64,000 bases of DNA from Halopseudomonas yangmingensis (lineage in GTDB: Bacteria; Pseudomonadota; Gammaproteobacteria; Pseudomonadales; Pseudomonadaceae). Position numbers and translations under genes: made by a program. The notes beneath the pieces are model-generated. The model saw only the letters and a list, made by a program, of their open reading frames with translations, was not told the origin of the DNA and did no database searches. This document shows, one piece after another, positions 9,221 through 19,026 of this stretch. Location of the stretch: assembly GCF_900114825.1 (NCBI RefSeq), contig NZ_FOUI01000007.1, positions 78,601 through 142,600 of the forward strand. Direction: 5' to 3'. The stretch's first letter is position 1. Each line of letters begins with the position of its first letter.

Positions 9221-10909
9221 ATGCAAGAGAATTTCTGGAAGGACAAGTATCCGGCCGGCGTACCCACGGAAATCAATCCGGACCAGTACCCCAACATCCT
9301 CGCGGTACTGCGCGAATCCTGCAAAAAATTCGCCAGCAAGCCGGCCTTCAGCAATATGGGCAAAACCCTTACCTACGCTGAACTCTATACCCTGTCCGGC
9401 CAGTTCGCCGCCTACCTGCAGAAACACTCCGGCCTGCAACCGGGTGACCGCATTGCGGTGCAGATGCCCAACGTCCTGCAGTACCCGATCGTGGTTTTCG
9501 GTGCCATGCGTGCCGGCTATGTGGTGGTCAACACCAACCCGCTGTACACCGCCCGGGAAATGGAACACCAGTTCAATGATTCCGGCGCCAAGGCGCTGGT
9601 GTGTCTGGCCAACATGGCCCACCTGGCCCAGGACGTAGTGCCGAAAACCGGCGTCAAGCAGGTGATCGTTACTGAAGTCGGCGACATGCTGCCGCCGCTC
9701 AAGCGTCTGCTGGTCAATACTGTGGTCAAGCATGTGAAGAAGATGGTGCCGGCCTACAACATCCCCGGCATGGTCAAGTTCAACGATGCCATGGCCAAGG
9801 GCAAAGGTCTGTCGCTGCAGGAAGCCAACCCGGTCAGCGAAGATATCGCCGTACTGCAATACACCGGCGGCACTACCGGTGTGGCCAAGGGTGCCATGCT
9901 GACCCACCGCAATCTGGTCTCCAATATGCTGCAGGCCAAGGCAATGATGGGCAACAACATCAAGGATGGTGAGGAGGTGCTGATCTGCCCGCTGCCTCTC
10001 TATCACATCTATGCCTTCACCTTCCATTGCATGGCGATGATGATCAGCGGTAACCACAACATTCTGATTACCAATCCACGTGACATTCCGGCCTTCGTCA
10101 AAGAACTGGGCAACTATCGCTTCACCGGTTTTGTCGGGCTGAACACCCTGTTTGTCGCCCTGTGCAACGATGCCGAATTCCACAAGCTGGACTTCAGCAA
10201 CTTCAAGGTCACCCTGTCTGGCGGCATGGCCCTGCAGCTGGCTACCGCCGAGCGCTGGGAACAGGTTACCGGCTGCAAGATCTGTGAAGGTTACGGCATG
10301 ACCGAAACCAGCCCGCTGGCCACGGTGAATCCGATTGACAACATCCAGCTGGGCACCATCGGCATTCCGGTATCTTCAACCTTGTGCAAGGTGATCGACG
10401 ACGACGGTAATGAGTTGCCGCTTGGCGAGCGTGGTGAGCTATGTGTCAAGGGTCCGCAGATCATGAAGGGCTACTGGCAGCGCCAGGAGGCCACCGACGA
10501 AATCCTTGATGCCGAGGGCTGGCTGCGTACCGGTGATATTGCGGTGATTCAGGAAGACGGTTACCTGCGCATTGTTGACCGCAAGAAGGACATGATTCTG
10601 GTGTCCGGCTTCAACGTCTACCCGAACGAGCTGGAAGACGTGATGGCGACCCTGCGGGGCGTGCTGCAGTGCGCTGCCATCGGTGTGCCGGACGAGAAGT
10701 CCGGCGAGGCGATCAAGGTGTTCCTGGTCAAGGCTCCAGGCAGCGAACTGAGCACCGAGCAAGTCAAGGAGCACATGCGCAGCAACCTGACCGGCTACAA
10801 GGTGCCGCGTTATGTTGAGTTTCGCGAGGCGCTGCCGACCACCAACGTCGGCAAGATCCTGCGCCGCGAGCTGCGCGACGAGGAGTTGAAGAAGCTGGCA
10901 GCCAAGTAA
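9221..10909 (+). CDS. fadD1: Long-chain fatty acid-CoA ligase FadD1
   Basis: 562-residue paralogue of the preceding gene with the same architecture: YTGGTTGVAKGAMLTH near 214 and LRTGDIAVI with DRKKDMILVSGFNVYPNE in the C-terminal part. Start chosen at ATG 9221 (MQENFWKDKYPAGVP) because AGGAG sits 9 nt upstream and conservation begins there. The order fadD2-fadD1 is the one known from P. aeruginosa, where FadD1 prefers long-chain and FadD2 shorter-chain acids; that division is carried over by analogy. A 248-bp region between the two genes should hold its promoter; I see no clear operator in it. Confidence 0.95.
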   Translation: MQENFWKDKYPAGVPTEINPDQYPNILAVLRESCKKFASKPAFSNMGKTLTYAELYTLSGQFAAYLQKHSGLQPGDRIAVQMPNVLQYPIVVFGAMRAGYVVVNTNPLYTAREMEHQFNDSGAKALVCLANMAHLAQDVVPKTGVKQVIVTEVGDMLPPLKRLLVNTVVKHVKKMVPAYNIPGMVKFNDAMAKGKGLSLQEANPVSEDIAVLQYTGGTTGVAKGAMLTHRNLVSNMLQAKAMMGNNIKDGEEVLICPLPLYHIYAFTFHCMAMMISGNHNILITNPRDIPAFVKELGNYRFTGFVGLNTLFVALCNDAEFHKLDFSNFKVTLSGGMALQLATAERWEQVTGCKICEGYGMTETSPLATVNPIDNIQLGTIGIPVSSTLCKVIDDDGNELPLGERGELCVKGPQIMKGYWQRQEATDEILDAEGWLRTGDIAVIQEDGYLRIVDRKKDMILVSGFNVYPNELEDVMATLRGVLQCAAIGVPDEKSGEAIKVFLVKAPGSELSTEQVKEHMRSNLTGYKVPRYVEFREALPTTNVGKILRRELRDEELKKLAAK

Positions 10910-10936
10910 CACGGCACAGGCTTTTCTGCGACAATG

Positions 10937-10969
10937 CACCCCGCCCGGGCAACCCGGGCGGGGTGTTTT
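10937..10969 (+). terminator. Rho-independent terminator after fadD1
   Basis: CACCCCGCCCGGG-CAA-CCCGGGCGGGGTG followed by TTTT; 27 bp past the fadD1 stop and 19 bp before hrpA. Confidence 0.88.
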
Positions 10970-10988
10970 CATTGTGGATGGATAATGC

Positions 10989-13900
10989 ATGGGCGATCTG
11001 CGGCAACTTGCCAGTAATCTTGATCAGGCGATGGCCGCTGACCGTCATCGCTTGCGCCGCCAGTTGCAGCAACTCGGCCAACAGCCGGATGCGCAAAAGC
11101 TGGAGCAGTGGTTGCAGCGCTTCCAGCGCTCCGCAGCACGGGTGACACAGCGCCGGGCCAGCGTGCCGTCGATCCGTTATGACGATAATCTGCCGATTGC
11201 CGCGCGGCGCGAGGAAATACGCAAGGCGATTGCCGAACACCAGGTGGTGGTGATCGCCGGTGAAACCGGCTCGGGCAAGACCACCCAGTTGCCGAAGATC
11301 TGTCTGGAGCTGGGGCGCGGTGCGCATGGCCTGATTGGTCATACCCAGCCGCGCCGGCTGGCGGCACGCAGCGTTGCCAGCCGGGTGGCCGAGGAGCTGG
11401 GCAGCAGTCTGGGCGAGCTGGTCGGCTACCAGGTGCGCTTTACCGACCAGAGCAACGAAAACACCCTGGTCAAGCTGATGACCGACGGCATCCTGCTGGC
11501 CGAAACCCAGCATGACCGTTTCCTTGAGCGCTACGACACCCTGATCATCGACGAGGCCCACGAGCGCAGTCTGAATATCGACTTCCTGCTGGGTTACCTG
11601 AATACCATCCTCGACAAGCGCCCGGACCTGAAGCTGATCATTACTTCGGCGACCATTGATCTGGAGCGCTTTTCCGCACACTTCAACGATGCGCCGATTA
11701 TCGAGGTGTCCGGGCGTACCTATCCGGTGGATGTCTGGTACCGGCCACTGGGTGCCGAGCTGGACGAGGAGGGCAACCGGGTCGAGGAAGACCTGTCGAT
11801 TGATCAGGGCATAGTGGCTGCGTTGCGCGAGCTGGAGCAGCATGAGCGTGCCGCCGGCAAGGGGCCGGGAGATGCGCTGGTGTTCCTGCCCGGTGAACGC
11901 GAGATCCGCGATACCGCAGAATATCTGCGCAAGGCCAACCTGAAACACACCGAAATTCTGCCGCTGTATGCGCGGCTGTCGGTCAGTGAGCAGCAGAAGA
12001 TTTTTGCCCCGCATGCCGGGCGCCGGGTGGTGCTGGCGACCAACGTCGCGGAAACCTCGCTGACGGTACCCGGGATTGCCTATGTGATTGATCCCGGCGA
12101 GGCGCGTATCAGCCGCTACAGTCCGCGCTCCAAGGTGCAGCGGCTGCCGGTCGAGGCGGTATCCCAGGCCAGTGCCAACCAGCGCAAGGGGCGTTGCGGC
12201 CGGGTCGCAGCGGGCATCTGCGTGCGCCTGTATACCGAGGAGGATTTCAACGCGCGGCCGGCCTTTACCGACCCGGAGATACTGCGCACCAACCTCGCCG
12301 CAGTGATCCTGCAGATGCTGCACCTGCGCCTTGGGCGTATCGAGGATTTCCCGTTTATCGAGCCGCCGGATGGTCGGGCGATCAGCGATGGTTTCACCCT
12401 GCTGCAGGAACTCGGGGCGGTGGACCGCGCCGGACAGATCAGCGAGATCGGTCGTCAGCTGGCGCGCCTGCCGGTGGATCCGCGTATCGGTCGCATGCTG
12501 ATCGAGGCCAGCCGGCTGAACAGTCTGGATGAGGTGCTGATCATCGCCAGCGCGCTGGCGGTGCAGGATCCTCGCGAACGTCCGGTGGAGCGCCAGCAGG
12601 CCGCCGATCAGGCACATGCGCAATGGAAGGATGACAGCTCGGATTTCGCTGCCTTTATCAACCTCTGGCGCGGCTTTGAGGAGCAGCGTCAGGCGCTGAC
12701 GCAGGGCCAGCTGCGCAGCTGGTGCCGGCGTCAGTTCCTGAATTACCTGCGGCTGCGCGAGTGGCGTGAAACCCACCGCCAGTTGCTGCTGACCTGCCGT
12801 GATCTGGGGTTACAGATCAACCGCGAGCCGGCGGGCTACGATGCGCTGCACCAGGCCCTGCTGGCCGGCCTGCTCAGCCAGGTCGGCAACAAGACCGAGG
12901 AAGGGGACTACATGGGTGCGCGGCAGCGGCGCTTTATGCTGCATCCATCCTCGGCGCTGGCGAAGAAGCGCCCGCCGTGGGTGATGGTCGCCGAACTCAC
13001 CGAAACCCGTCGGCTTTACGGACGGCTGGCGGCGAAGATCGACCCGCAGTGGGTCGAGCCGCTGGCCGCACATCTGGTCAAGACCAGCCACAGCGAGCCG
13101 CACTGGGAGAAGAAGCGTGGTCAGGTGGTGGCCTTTGAACAGGTCAGCCTGTACGGGCTGATCGTGGTGCCGAAGCGGAAGGTACATTTCGGCCCGATCG
13201 ATCCGCCGGCGGCGCGCGAAATTTTCATTCGCCGGGCACTGGTGGATGGCGAATGGCATGGCCGGGCAGCCTTCAATCAGGCCAACCGGAAACTGCTGGC
13301 CGAGCTGGATGAGCTCGAGGCCAAGGCCCGCCGCCGCGACATTCTGGTGGATGACGAGACGCTGTTCCGCTATTTCGATGCGCGGATTCCGGCGGACATC
13401 TATCAGCTGGCCAGCTTCGAGCGCTGGCTGAAAAAGGCCAGCCAGAGTCAGCCGGCCTTGTTGCATATGACCCGCGAAGATCTGCTGCAACGCGACGCCG
13501 GGGAGGTGACCGGCGAGCAGTATCCGGATCTGTGGCGCTGGCAGCAGGTGGCGCTGCCGCTCAGTTACCACTTCGAGCCGAATCACCCGGCGGATGGCGT
13601 GACCCTGCGGGTGCCGGCGGCGCTGCTGCGCCAGTTGCCTGTCGAGCGGCTGGACTGGCTGGTGCCGGGTCTGTTGTTCGACAAGTGCGTGGCACTGGTG
13701 CGTGGCCTGCCCAAGGCGCTGCGCAAGAACTTCGTGCCGGTGCCGGACTTTGTGCGTGCCGCGCTGGAGCGCATGCCCTTTGCCCAGGGCAGTCTGACCG
13801 AGACGCTTGGTCGCGAGTTGTTGCGCATGACCGGGGTGCGGATTGCCGACGAGGCCTGGGCCGATGTCGAACTGGAGCCGCACCTGCTGATGCGCATTGA

Positions 13901-14876
13901 GGTGCTGGATGCCGAGGGCAAGGTGATTACCGCCGGGCGTGATCATGCGGCGCTGTGTGCCGAGATGGCCGGGCGCCCGCTACCGGCGGCAGCCAGCTTG
14001 ACAGTTGAGCCGCAGGCCGCTGCCGGCGTGCCCGGCGACTATGCGCTGGACGAACAGGTAACCCGCCAGCAGGCCGGGATCGCGGTGAACTTCTGGCCGG
14101 CCTGGGTGGAGCAGGGCGAGGCGGTGGTTGAGCAGTTGTTTGATACCCCGGCCCAGGCCCTGCAAGCCCACCGTCAGGGGGTGCAGCGGCTGATCCTGCA
14201 ACGGCTGAATGAACAGGCGCGCTATTTGCGGCAGAAACTTCCGGCGATCCGCGATGCGGCCATTTACTACCGTGAGTTTGGCAGTCAGGCAGAGTTGCTG
14301 GATGACCTGCTGCTGGCCGCCATCGATCGCGCCTTTCTGGCTTCAGCCGATCTGCCGCGTGATCCGCAGACCCTGACCGCCTGCATCGAGGCCGGTCGCG
14401 GTGACTGGGTGGCGGTGGCCGAGCGCCTGGCCGCCGAGGTGCTGGCGATCCTCAAGGCCTGGCATGCGCTGCAGAAGCGTCTGAAAGGACGAATTGACCT
14501 GAGCTGGGCACTGGCGCTAAATGATGTGCGCGAACAACTGGTCGGGCTGGTGTTCAAGGGCTTTGTGCGGCAGGTGCCGGGGCAATGGCTGGCCCAGTAT
14601 CCACGTTATCTGTCGGCGCTTGAACAGCGGCTGGACAAGCTGTCCGGTCAGTTGCAGCGTGACCGGGTCTGGACCGACGAGCTGCAGCAGTTGAGCCGCC
14701 AGTACCGCGACCGTGCCCGGCGTATGCAGCAGGAGGGGCGGGTTGATCCGCGCCTGGAGGAATGGCGCTGGATGCTTGAGGAATACCGGGTGTCACTGTT
14801 TGCCCAGCAACTGGGTACGCGGATGCCGGTGTCGGCCAAGCGGCTGGGCAAACTCTGGCAGGAGATGGCTGGCTGA
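10989..14876 (+). CDS. hrpA: ATP-dependent RNA helicase HrpA (DEAH box)
   Basis: 1295 residues, matching full-length HrpA. Walker A GETGSGKTT at 91-99, DEAH box IIDEAHERS near 187, motif III TSATID near 220, motif VI QRKGRCGR near 398, then the HA2/OB-fold region and the long C-terminal HrpA extension. DEAH helicases of this type resolve mRNA structures or stalled ribosomes and process some mRNAs. It sits between the fadD1 terminator and the FabH-like gene; the spacing of 160 bp to the next gene suggests a single-gene transcript. Confidence 0.96.
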   Translation: MGDLRQLASNLDQAMAADRHRLRRQLQQLGQQPDAQKLEQWLQRFQRSAARVTQRRASVPSIRYDDNLPIAARREEIRKAIAEHQVVVIAGETGSGKTTQLPKICLELGRGAHGLIGHTQPRRLAARSVASRVAEELGSSLGELVGYQVRFTDQSNENTLVKLMTDGILLAETQHDRFLERYDTLIIDEAHERSLNIDFLLGYLNTILDKRPDLKLIITSATIDLERFSAHFNDAPIIEVSGRTYPVDVWYRPLGAELDEEGNRVEEDLSIDQGIVAALRELEQHERAAGKGPGDALVFLPGEREIRDTAEYLRKANLKHTEILPLYARLSVSEQQKIFAPHAGRRVVLATNVAETSLTVPGIAYVIDPGEARISRYSPRSKVQRLPVEAVSQASANQRKGRCGRVAAGICVRLYTEEDFNARPAFTDPEILRTNLAAVILQMLHLRLGRIEDFPFIEPPDGRAISDGFTLLQELGAVDRAGQISEIGRQLARLPVDPRIGRMLIEASRLNSLDEVLIIASALAVQDPRERPVERQQAADQAHAQWKDDSSDFAAFINLWRGFEEQRQALTQGQLRSWCRRQFLNYLRLREWRETHRQLLLTCRDLGLQINREPAGYDALHQALLAGLLSQVGNKTEEGDYMGARQRRFMLHPSSALAKKRPPWVMVAELTETRRLYGRLAAKIDPQWVEPLAAHLVKTSHSEPHWEKKRGQVVAFEQVSLYGLIVVPKRKVHFGPIDPPAAREIFIRRALVDGEWHGRAAFNQANRKLLAELDELEAKARRRDILVDDETLFRYFDARIPADIYQLASFERWLKKASQSQPALLHMTREDLLQRDAGEVTGEQYPDLWRWQQVALPLSYHFEPNHPADGVTLRVPAALLRQLPVERLDWLVPGLLFDKCVALVRGLPKALRKNFVPVPDFVRAALERMPFAQGSLTETLGRELLRMTGVRIADEAWADVELEPHLLMRIEVLDAEGKVITAGRDHAALCAEMAGRPLPAAASLTVEPQAAAGVPGDYALDEQVTRQQAGIAVNFWPAWVEQGEAVVEQLFDTPAQALQAHRQGVQRLILQRLNEQARYLRQKLPAIRDAAIYYREFGSQAELLDDLLLAAIDRAFLASADLPRDPQTLTACIEAGRGDWVAVAERLAAEVLAILKAWHALQKRLKGRIDLSWALALNDVREQLVGLVFKGFVRQVPGQWLAQYPRYLSALEQRLDKLSGQLQRDRVWTDELQQLSRQYRDRARRMQQEGRVDPRLEEWRWMLEEYRVSLFAQQLGTRMPVSAKRLGKLWQEMAG

Positions 14877-15036
14877 GCGTGGCGCATGTTGGTGCGTGGC
14901 GGTATGATGACAGCCCTATGAAACCTGTGCGTGCATGTGACCGGCCGCCTCTGCGGTCGTCTCACGGGTATTGCCCGATGCATCCGGTTGCCGGCAGGGC
15001 CGGCGCCCATATCCAACAGACAGCAGGGGATCGAAC

Positions 15037-16158
15037 GTGCACAACGTCGTGATCAGTGGTACCGGCCTCTATACACCACCCAACAGCATCAGCAATGAAG
15101 AACTGGTGGAAAGCTTCAATGCCTTTGTCGAGGCGCACAATCGTGAGAATGCCGACGCCATCGCCGCCGGTGAGATTGAAGCGCTGGCGCCCTCCAGCAC
15201 CGAATTTATCGAAAAGGCCTCCGGCATCAAGAGCCGTTTCGTGGTGAACAAGAGCGGCATCCTCGACATTCAGCGCATGGTTCCGGATATCCCCGAGCGC
15301 AGCAACGACGAGTGGTCGGTATTTTGCGAGATGGCAGTGAAGGCCGCTACCGAGGCGCTGCAGCGCGCCGGGCGTACGGCGGCGGATATCGACGGGGTGA
15401 TCGTGGCCTGCTCCAACCTGCAGCGCGCCTACCCGGCGATTGCCGTGGAAGTGCAGGAGGCGCTGGGTATCGAGGGCTTTGGTTTCGACATGAACGTGGC
15501 CTGCTCCTCGGCTACCTTCGGCATTCAGGTGGCCGCCAACAGCGTGCAGCTGGGCCAGGCCCGGGCGGTGCTGATGGTCAACCCGGAAATCTGCACTGGC
15601 CACATGAACTTCCGTGACCGCGACAGCCACTTTATCTTTGGCGATGCCTGCACCGCCGTGATTGTTGAGCGCGCCGACCTGGCGGTGTCCAAATACCAGT
15701 TCGATATTGTCGGCACCAAGCTGTTGACCAAGTTCTCCAACAATATCCGCAACAACTTCGGCTTCCTTAATCGTTGCGATCCCAGCGGGGTGGGCGCACC
15801 GGACAAGCTGTTTGTGCAGCAGGGCCGCAAGGTGTTCAAGGATGTCTGCCCTATGGTTGCCGAACTGATTGGCGCGCACCTGCAGGAACACCAGTTGCCG
15901 GTACCCGAGGTGCGGCGTTTCTGGCTGCACCAGGCCAACCTGAACATGAACATGCTGATTGCGCGCAAGCTGTTTGGCCGTGACCCGACCGCCGATGAGG
16001 CACCAGTGGTGCTGGACCAGTATGCCAACACCAGTTCGGCCGGCTCGATCATTGCCTTCCACAAGCACCAGGACGACCTGCCGTCCGGCAGCCTCGGGGT
16101 GATCTGCTCCTTCGGTGCCGGCTACTCGATCGGCAGTGTGCTGGTACGCAAGCGCTGA
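15037..16158 (+). CDS. FabH-like beta-ketoacyl-ACP synthase III (PA3286 type)
   Basis: 373-residue thiolase-fold condensing enzyme with an intact Cys-His-Asn triad: C156 in NVACSSATFG, H298 in WLHQAN, N331 in YANTSSAGS. Longer than housekeeping FabH because of an N-terminal insertion (about residues 20-60). I start it at GTG 15037 (MHNVVISGTGLYTPP), with AGGGGA 6 nt upstream. Length and position near fadD1/2 and hrpA match P. aeruginosa PA3286, reported to divert octanoyl-CoA from beta-oxidation into fatty-acid synthesis. That substrate is inferred from homology; the fold and triad are read directly. Confidence 0.88.
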   Translation: MHNVVISGTGLYTPPNSISNEELVESFNAFVEAHNRENADAIAAGEIEALAPSSTEFIEKASGIKSRFVVNKSGILDIQRMVPDIPERSNDEWSVFCEMAVKAATEALQRAGRTAADIDGVIVACSNLQRAYPAIAVEVQEALGIEGFGFDMNVACSSATFGIQVAANSVQLGQARAVLMVNPEICTGHMNFRDRDSHFIFGDACTAVIVERADLAVSKYQFDIVGTKLLTKFSNNIRNNFGFLNRCDPSGVGAPDKLFVQQGRKVFKDVCPMVAELIGAHLQEHQLPVPEVRRFWLHQANLNMNMLIARKLFGRDPTADEAPVVLDQYANTSSAGSIIAFHKHQDDLPSGSLGVICSFGAGYSIGSVLVRKR

Positions 16159-16176
16159 GATGCGGCTTGATCTGAC

Positions 16177-16208
16177 ACAACGCCCGGCCAGTCCGGGCGT
16201 TGTTGTTT
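16177..16208 (+). terminator. Rho-independent terminator after the FabH-like gene
   Basis: ACAACGCCCGG / CCGGGCGTTGT stem followed by TGTTTCTG; 18 bp past the stop. The remaining 219 bp up to the porin should hold the porin promoter; no clear element was found there. Confidence 0.7.
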
Positions 16209-16427
16209 CTGCTGTTTCTGATGTCAATTTGTTGTATGGCGCGAGACCTTCTGGCATGCAGGTTTCGGTAAATTCGTAAAAGTTCCCCTGTCATCAAACC
16301 TTCATCAGCCTGCAACCGAGCTGAAATGACCCGCTGACAAGATTCCCTCAACACCGGGCTGGCACCTCCGCCAGCGTCAACGTGTTGCACCACTGTCAAC
16401 GCATAACCAAAACTGAGGGAAGACTCA

Positions 16428-17489
16428 ATGACACTGCACAAGCATTTCGCCGGATTTGCCCTGACTGCCCTGGCTGCAGCCATCCCCGCTGTCGCCATGG
16501 CTGACGTGAGCATCTATGGCCGTGCCCATGTTTCCGTGGATTTTCTGGATGACGGTGCCGATTACTCCGAAACCAACCTGTCCAGCAACTCTTCCCGTCT
16601 GGGTTTCAAGGGCAGCCATGAAATCAACCCGAATCTGACTGCATTCTTCCAGATCGAGCAGCAGATCAACTTTTCCTCGGGTGAATCCGACTCCAGCAGC
16701 ACCAACTTTGCCACCCGCGACACCTTTGTCGGCCTGAAAGGTGGTTTCGGCTCGGTGCAGATGGGCCGTTTCGACAGTCCGTTCAAGGCTGCCCGCGGCC
16801 CGGCCAACCTGTTCGGTGACCAGCTGGGTGACATGCGCAACCTGACCCGTGTTGGCAATGCGCGCTTCGACGAGCGTTATGACAACACCATCGAATACAC
16901 CACGCCGAGCATCAACGGCTTCTCCGGCAAGCTGGGCTATTCGGTACATGAAACCACCGTGGCTGGCGAGGACCTGGATACCGACACCCTGAGCCTGTCG
17001 CTGAACTACGCCGGGTCGGCGCTGGAAGCCGCTCTGGCCTATGAGAAGGCTGAGGAAGATACCGGTCGTGGCGAGCGTGACGGTATCCGTTTTGCTGCGG
17101 GCTACAAGGTGACTGATGCGTTCAAGGCGGTGGCCTTCTACCAGACGGTTGATTACAAGAATGCTGCCGTTACCGATGCAGTGCGTGATCAGCTGACCTC
17201 CGACACCTACGGTCTGGGTGGCGAGTTCAAGGTCGGTGCCAATACTGCCCTGAAGGCCATGTGGATGACCCGCGATGCCGATGCCGACAATTACGATAGC
17301 GACATGTGGGTGGTGGGCGTCGAGCACAAGCTGGACAAGGCTGTGCGTGTGTATGCCAACTACGCGGTGGTCGACAACGATGACAACGCACGTCTGACGC
17401 CCTGGACCCAGGCCCGTTCGGCTACCCCGGGCGGTGCCTTCGGCGAGAAGGCCAGTGGTCTCAGCGTAGGTCTGCGTTACGACTTCTGA
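16428..17489 (+). CDS. Outer-membrane general porin (Gram-negative porin family)
   Basis: 353 residues with a signal peptide cleaved after AMA (about residue 25) and mature N-terminus DVSIYGRAHVSVDF, typical of trimeric 16-strand porins of the Omp/PorB superfamily. The chain alternates short beta segments with acidic loops and ends in the terminal Phe (GLRYDF) needed for BAM recognition. Acidic residues dominate the surface, common in halotolerant species. Monocistronic, ended by its own terminator. Substrate selectivity cannot be read from sequence. Confidence 0.9.
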   Translation: MTLHKHFAGFALTALAAAIPAVAMADVSIYGRAHVSVDFLDDGADYSETNLSSNSSRLGFKGSHEINPNLTAFFQIEQQINFSSGESDSSSTNFATRDTFVGLKGGFGSVQMGRFDSPFKAARGPANLFGDQLGDMRNLTRVGNARFDERYDNTIEYTTPSINGFSGKLGYSVHETTVAGEDLDTDTLSLSLNYAGSALEAALAYEKAEEDTGRGERDGIRFAAGYKVTDAFKAVAFYQTVDYKNAAVTDAVRDQLTSDTYGLGGEFKVGANTALKAMWMTRDADADNYDSDMWVVGVEHKLDKAVRVYANYAVVDNDDNARLTPWTQARSATPGGAFGEKASGLSVGLRYDF

Positions 17490-17515
17490 TCCGCCGCAGA
17501 TCAGCAGCAAGCAAG

Positions 17516-17546
17516 GCCGGACTGTTCTCTAGAACAGTCCGGCTTT
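17516..17546 (+). terminator. Rho-independent terminator after the porin
   Basis: GCCGGACTGTTCT-CT-AGAACAGTCCGGC followed by TTT, 26 bp past the porin stop. Confidence 0.82.
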
Positions 17547-17646
17547 GTCATCAAAGTGCAATGCAATCGTCCTAGCCTTGTCTTCCAGCGGTCATCCACT
17601 GATGGCCGGGTTGTTACCTGTTACCTCCATACTGCTCGGAGTCGCC

Positions 17647-18360
17647 ATGCGCCTAGTCATCTGTCTTGCTGCTGTAGCCCTGTTGTCTGCCTGTGCCCAG
17701 CCGGCACCGGTCAAACTCTACAGTGGTGCCGAACTGTCACCCTCGCAGTTGCTGGTGGTGGAAATGCCCAACACCCTCGAGGTGCTCAACATCAACGGCC
17801 AGCCGGCACCGGCGGCCAACAGCATGATCGGCAACAGTACTCGCCAGCTGCACCTGCAGCCAGGTGAATACCGGGTGAATGCCTATTACGAGAATGTCTA
17901 CGATATTGCTGGCGGGCTGAGCAGCGAGGTGGTGCGCAGTCGCAGTGCCACGTTCAAGATTGACGGACGGGCCGGTGAAACCTGGCGCCTGGAGTTTGAT
18001 GCGCCGCGCAATGTGACTGAAGCCCGTGAACTGCGCAACCAGTTTGCCGGTTGGGCGGTGAATGCGCGCAGTGGTGAGCGCGTGCCGACTGAGCCGGGTC
18101 CGGCCTATGTGTCGATGCTCGGGCAATTGCTTGGCACTGGCGGCACCGCAGTGACTGCTGACAGCTCGATTGCGCCGCTGGGCAGTCAGGTAGCTCCGTC
18201 GGTTGCTTCTGCTTCAGCCATGCCTGCTGCCTCGCAGATGGCTGCGCAAACCCTGCCGCACAATGATGCCACCTTTACCACACTGCAGCAGATCTGGCTG
18301 CTGCTCGGCAGCGACAGCCGTAAAGCGTTCCTTGAGTGGGCTGCGGGACAGGGTCAATAA
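17647..18360 (+). CDS. Lipoprotein, DUF2057-like
   Basis: 237 residues starting at ATG 17647 with GGAG 5 nt upstream; an upstream in-frame start adds a tail without a signal. Lipobox LLSAC gives a predicted lipidated C16. The middle part (NTLEVLNINGQPA ... LQPGEYRVNAYYE ... EVVRSRSATFKI) resembles DUF2057 envelope proteins, in which a short target phrase is followed by a PGxH/Y-type beta segment and a Trx-like stretch; this match is from memory. An Ala/Ser-rich linker follows near residues 180-200. The residue after the lipid Cys is Ala, so outer-membrane sorting is expected. Function unknown. Confidence 0.7.
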   Translation: MRLVICLAAVALLSACAQPAPVKLYSGAELSPSQLLVVEMPNTLEVLNINGQPAPAANSMIGNSTRQLHLQPGEYRVNAYYENVYDIAGGLSSEVVRSRSATFKIDGRAGETWRLEFDAPRNVTEARELRNQFAGWAVNARSGERVPTEPGPAYVSMLGQLLGTGGTAVTADSSIAPLGSQVAPSVASASAMPAASQMAAQTLPHNDATFTTLQQIWLLLGSDSRKAFLEWAAGQGQ

Positions 18361-18401
18361 ACACAAAGGCGCCCCTGTGGGCGCCTGACAGTGCTGCTCC
18401 T

Positions 18402-18424
18402 GGCCCCGCGAGGGGCCTTTTTTA
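18402..18424 (+). terminator. Rho-independent terminator between the lipoprotein and ppiA
   Basis: GGCCCC-GCGA-GGGGCC followed by TTTTTT, overlapping the convergent ppiA stop codon. A second small stem GGCGCCC/GGGCGCC lies just upstream (18368-18385). Confidence 0.82.
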
Positions 18425-18997
18425 TTCGGCGTTGTCAGCCTGCGGCGTGGCACGGCGCACGGCATTGATGACCACCGGGTTGCGCGGTACGTCACTGTGC
18501 ATGCCCTGGCGACCGGTCGACACCTTGGCAATGGTTTCCACCACCTGCTGGCCGTTGACCACCTGACCGAACACGGCATAGCCGAAGTCACGACCGCCAT
18601 GGTTGAGGAAGTCGTTGTCGTTGACGTTGATGAAGAACTGGCTGGTGGCACTGTCGACCACATTGGTGCGGGCCATGGCAACGGTGTAGCGGTCATTGCG
18701 CAGGCCGTTGTCGGCCTCGTTCTTGATCGGCTCACCGACTGCGCGCTGCTTCATGTCTGGGGTGAAACCGCCGCCCTGAATCATGAAGCCGGGGATCACC
18801 CGGTGGAAGATCAGCCCGTCGTAGTGACCGGCATCAGCATAGCGCAGGAAGTTGGCCACACTGATCGGTGCCTTGTCCTGATTGAGTTCCAGTTCGATGT
18901 CACCCAGCGAGGTAGCGAGGATCACCCGCGGATTTTCGGCCAGCGCGTACTGGCTGGCGAGAGTCAGGGCGAGGCCGGCGAGCAGGGGTTTGAGCAT
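18422..18997 (-). CDS. ppiA: Periplasmic peptidyl-prolyl cis-trans isomerase, cyclophilin type
   Basis: 191 residues: signal peptide (cleavage after ALA, about residue 20) and one cyclophilin domain with [20 protein letters not shown] and [17 protein letters not shown], which carry the active-site Arg, Phe and Met. It assists folding of exported proteins by proline isomerisation. The bulky lid region is of the short bacterial type. It ends at a terminator shared with the convergent lipoprotein gene; a hydrolase gene ends 29 bp upstream on the same strand, so co-transcription with it is possible. Confidence 0.92.
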   Translation of the reverse strand: MLKPLLAGLALTLASQYALAENPRVILATSLGDIELELNQDKAPISVANFLRYADAGHYDGLIFHRVIPGFMIQGGGFTPDMKQRAVGEPIKNEADNGLRNDRYTVAMARTNVVDSATSQFFINVNDNDFLNHGGRDFGYAVFGQVVNGQQVVETIAKVSTGRQGMHSDVPRNPVVINAVRRATPQADNAE

Positions 18998-19026
18998 GGG
19001 CAGTCTCCAGTTGAATGGGTCAGTGT

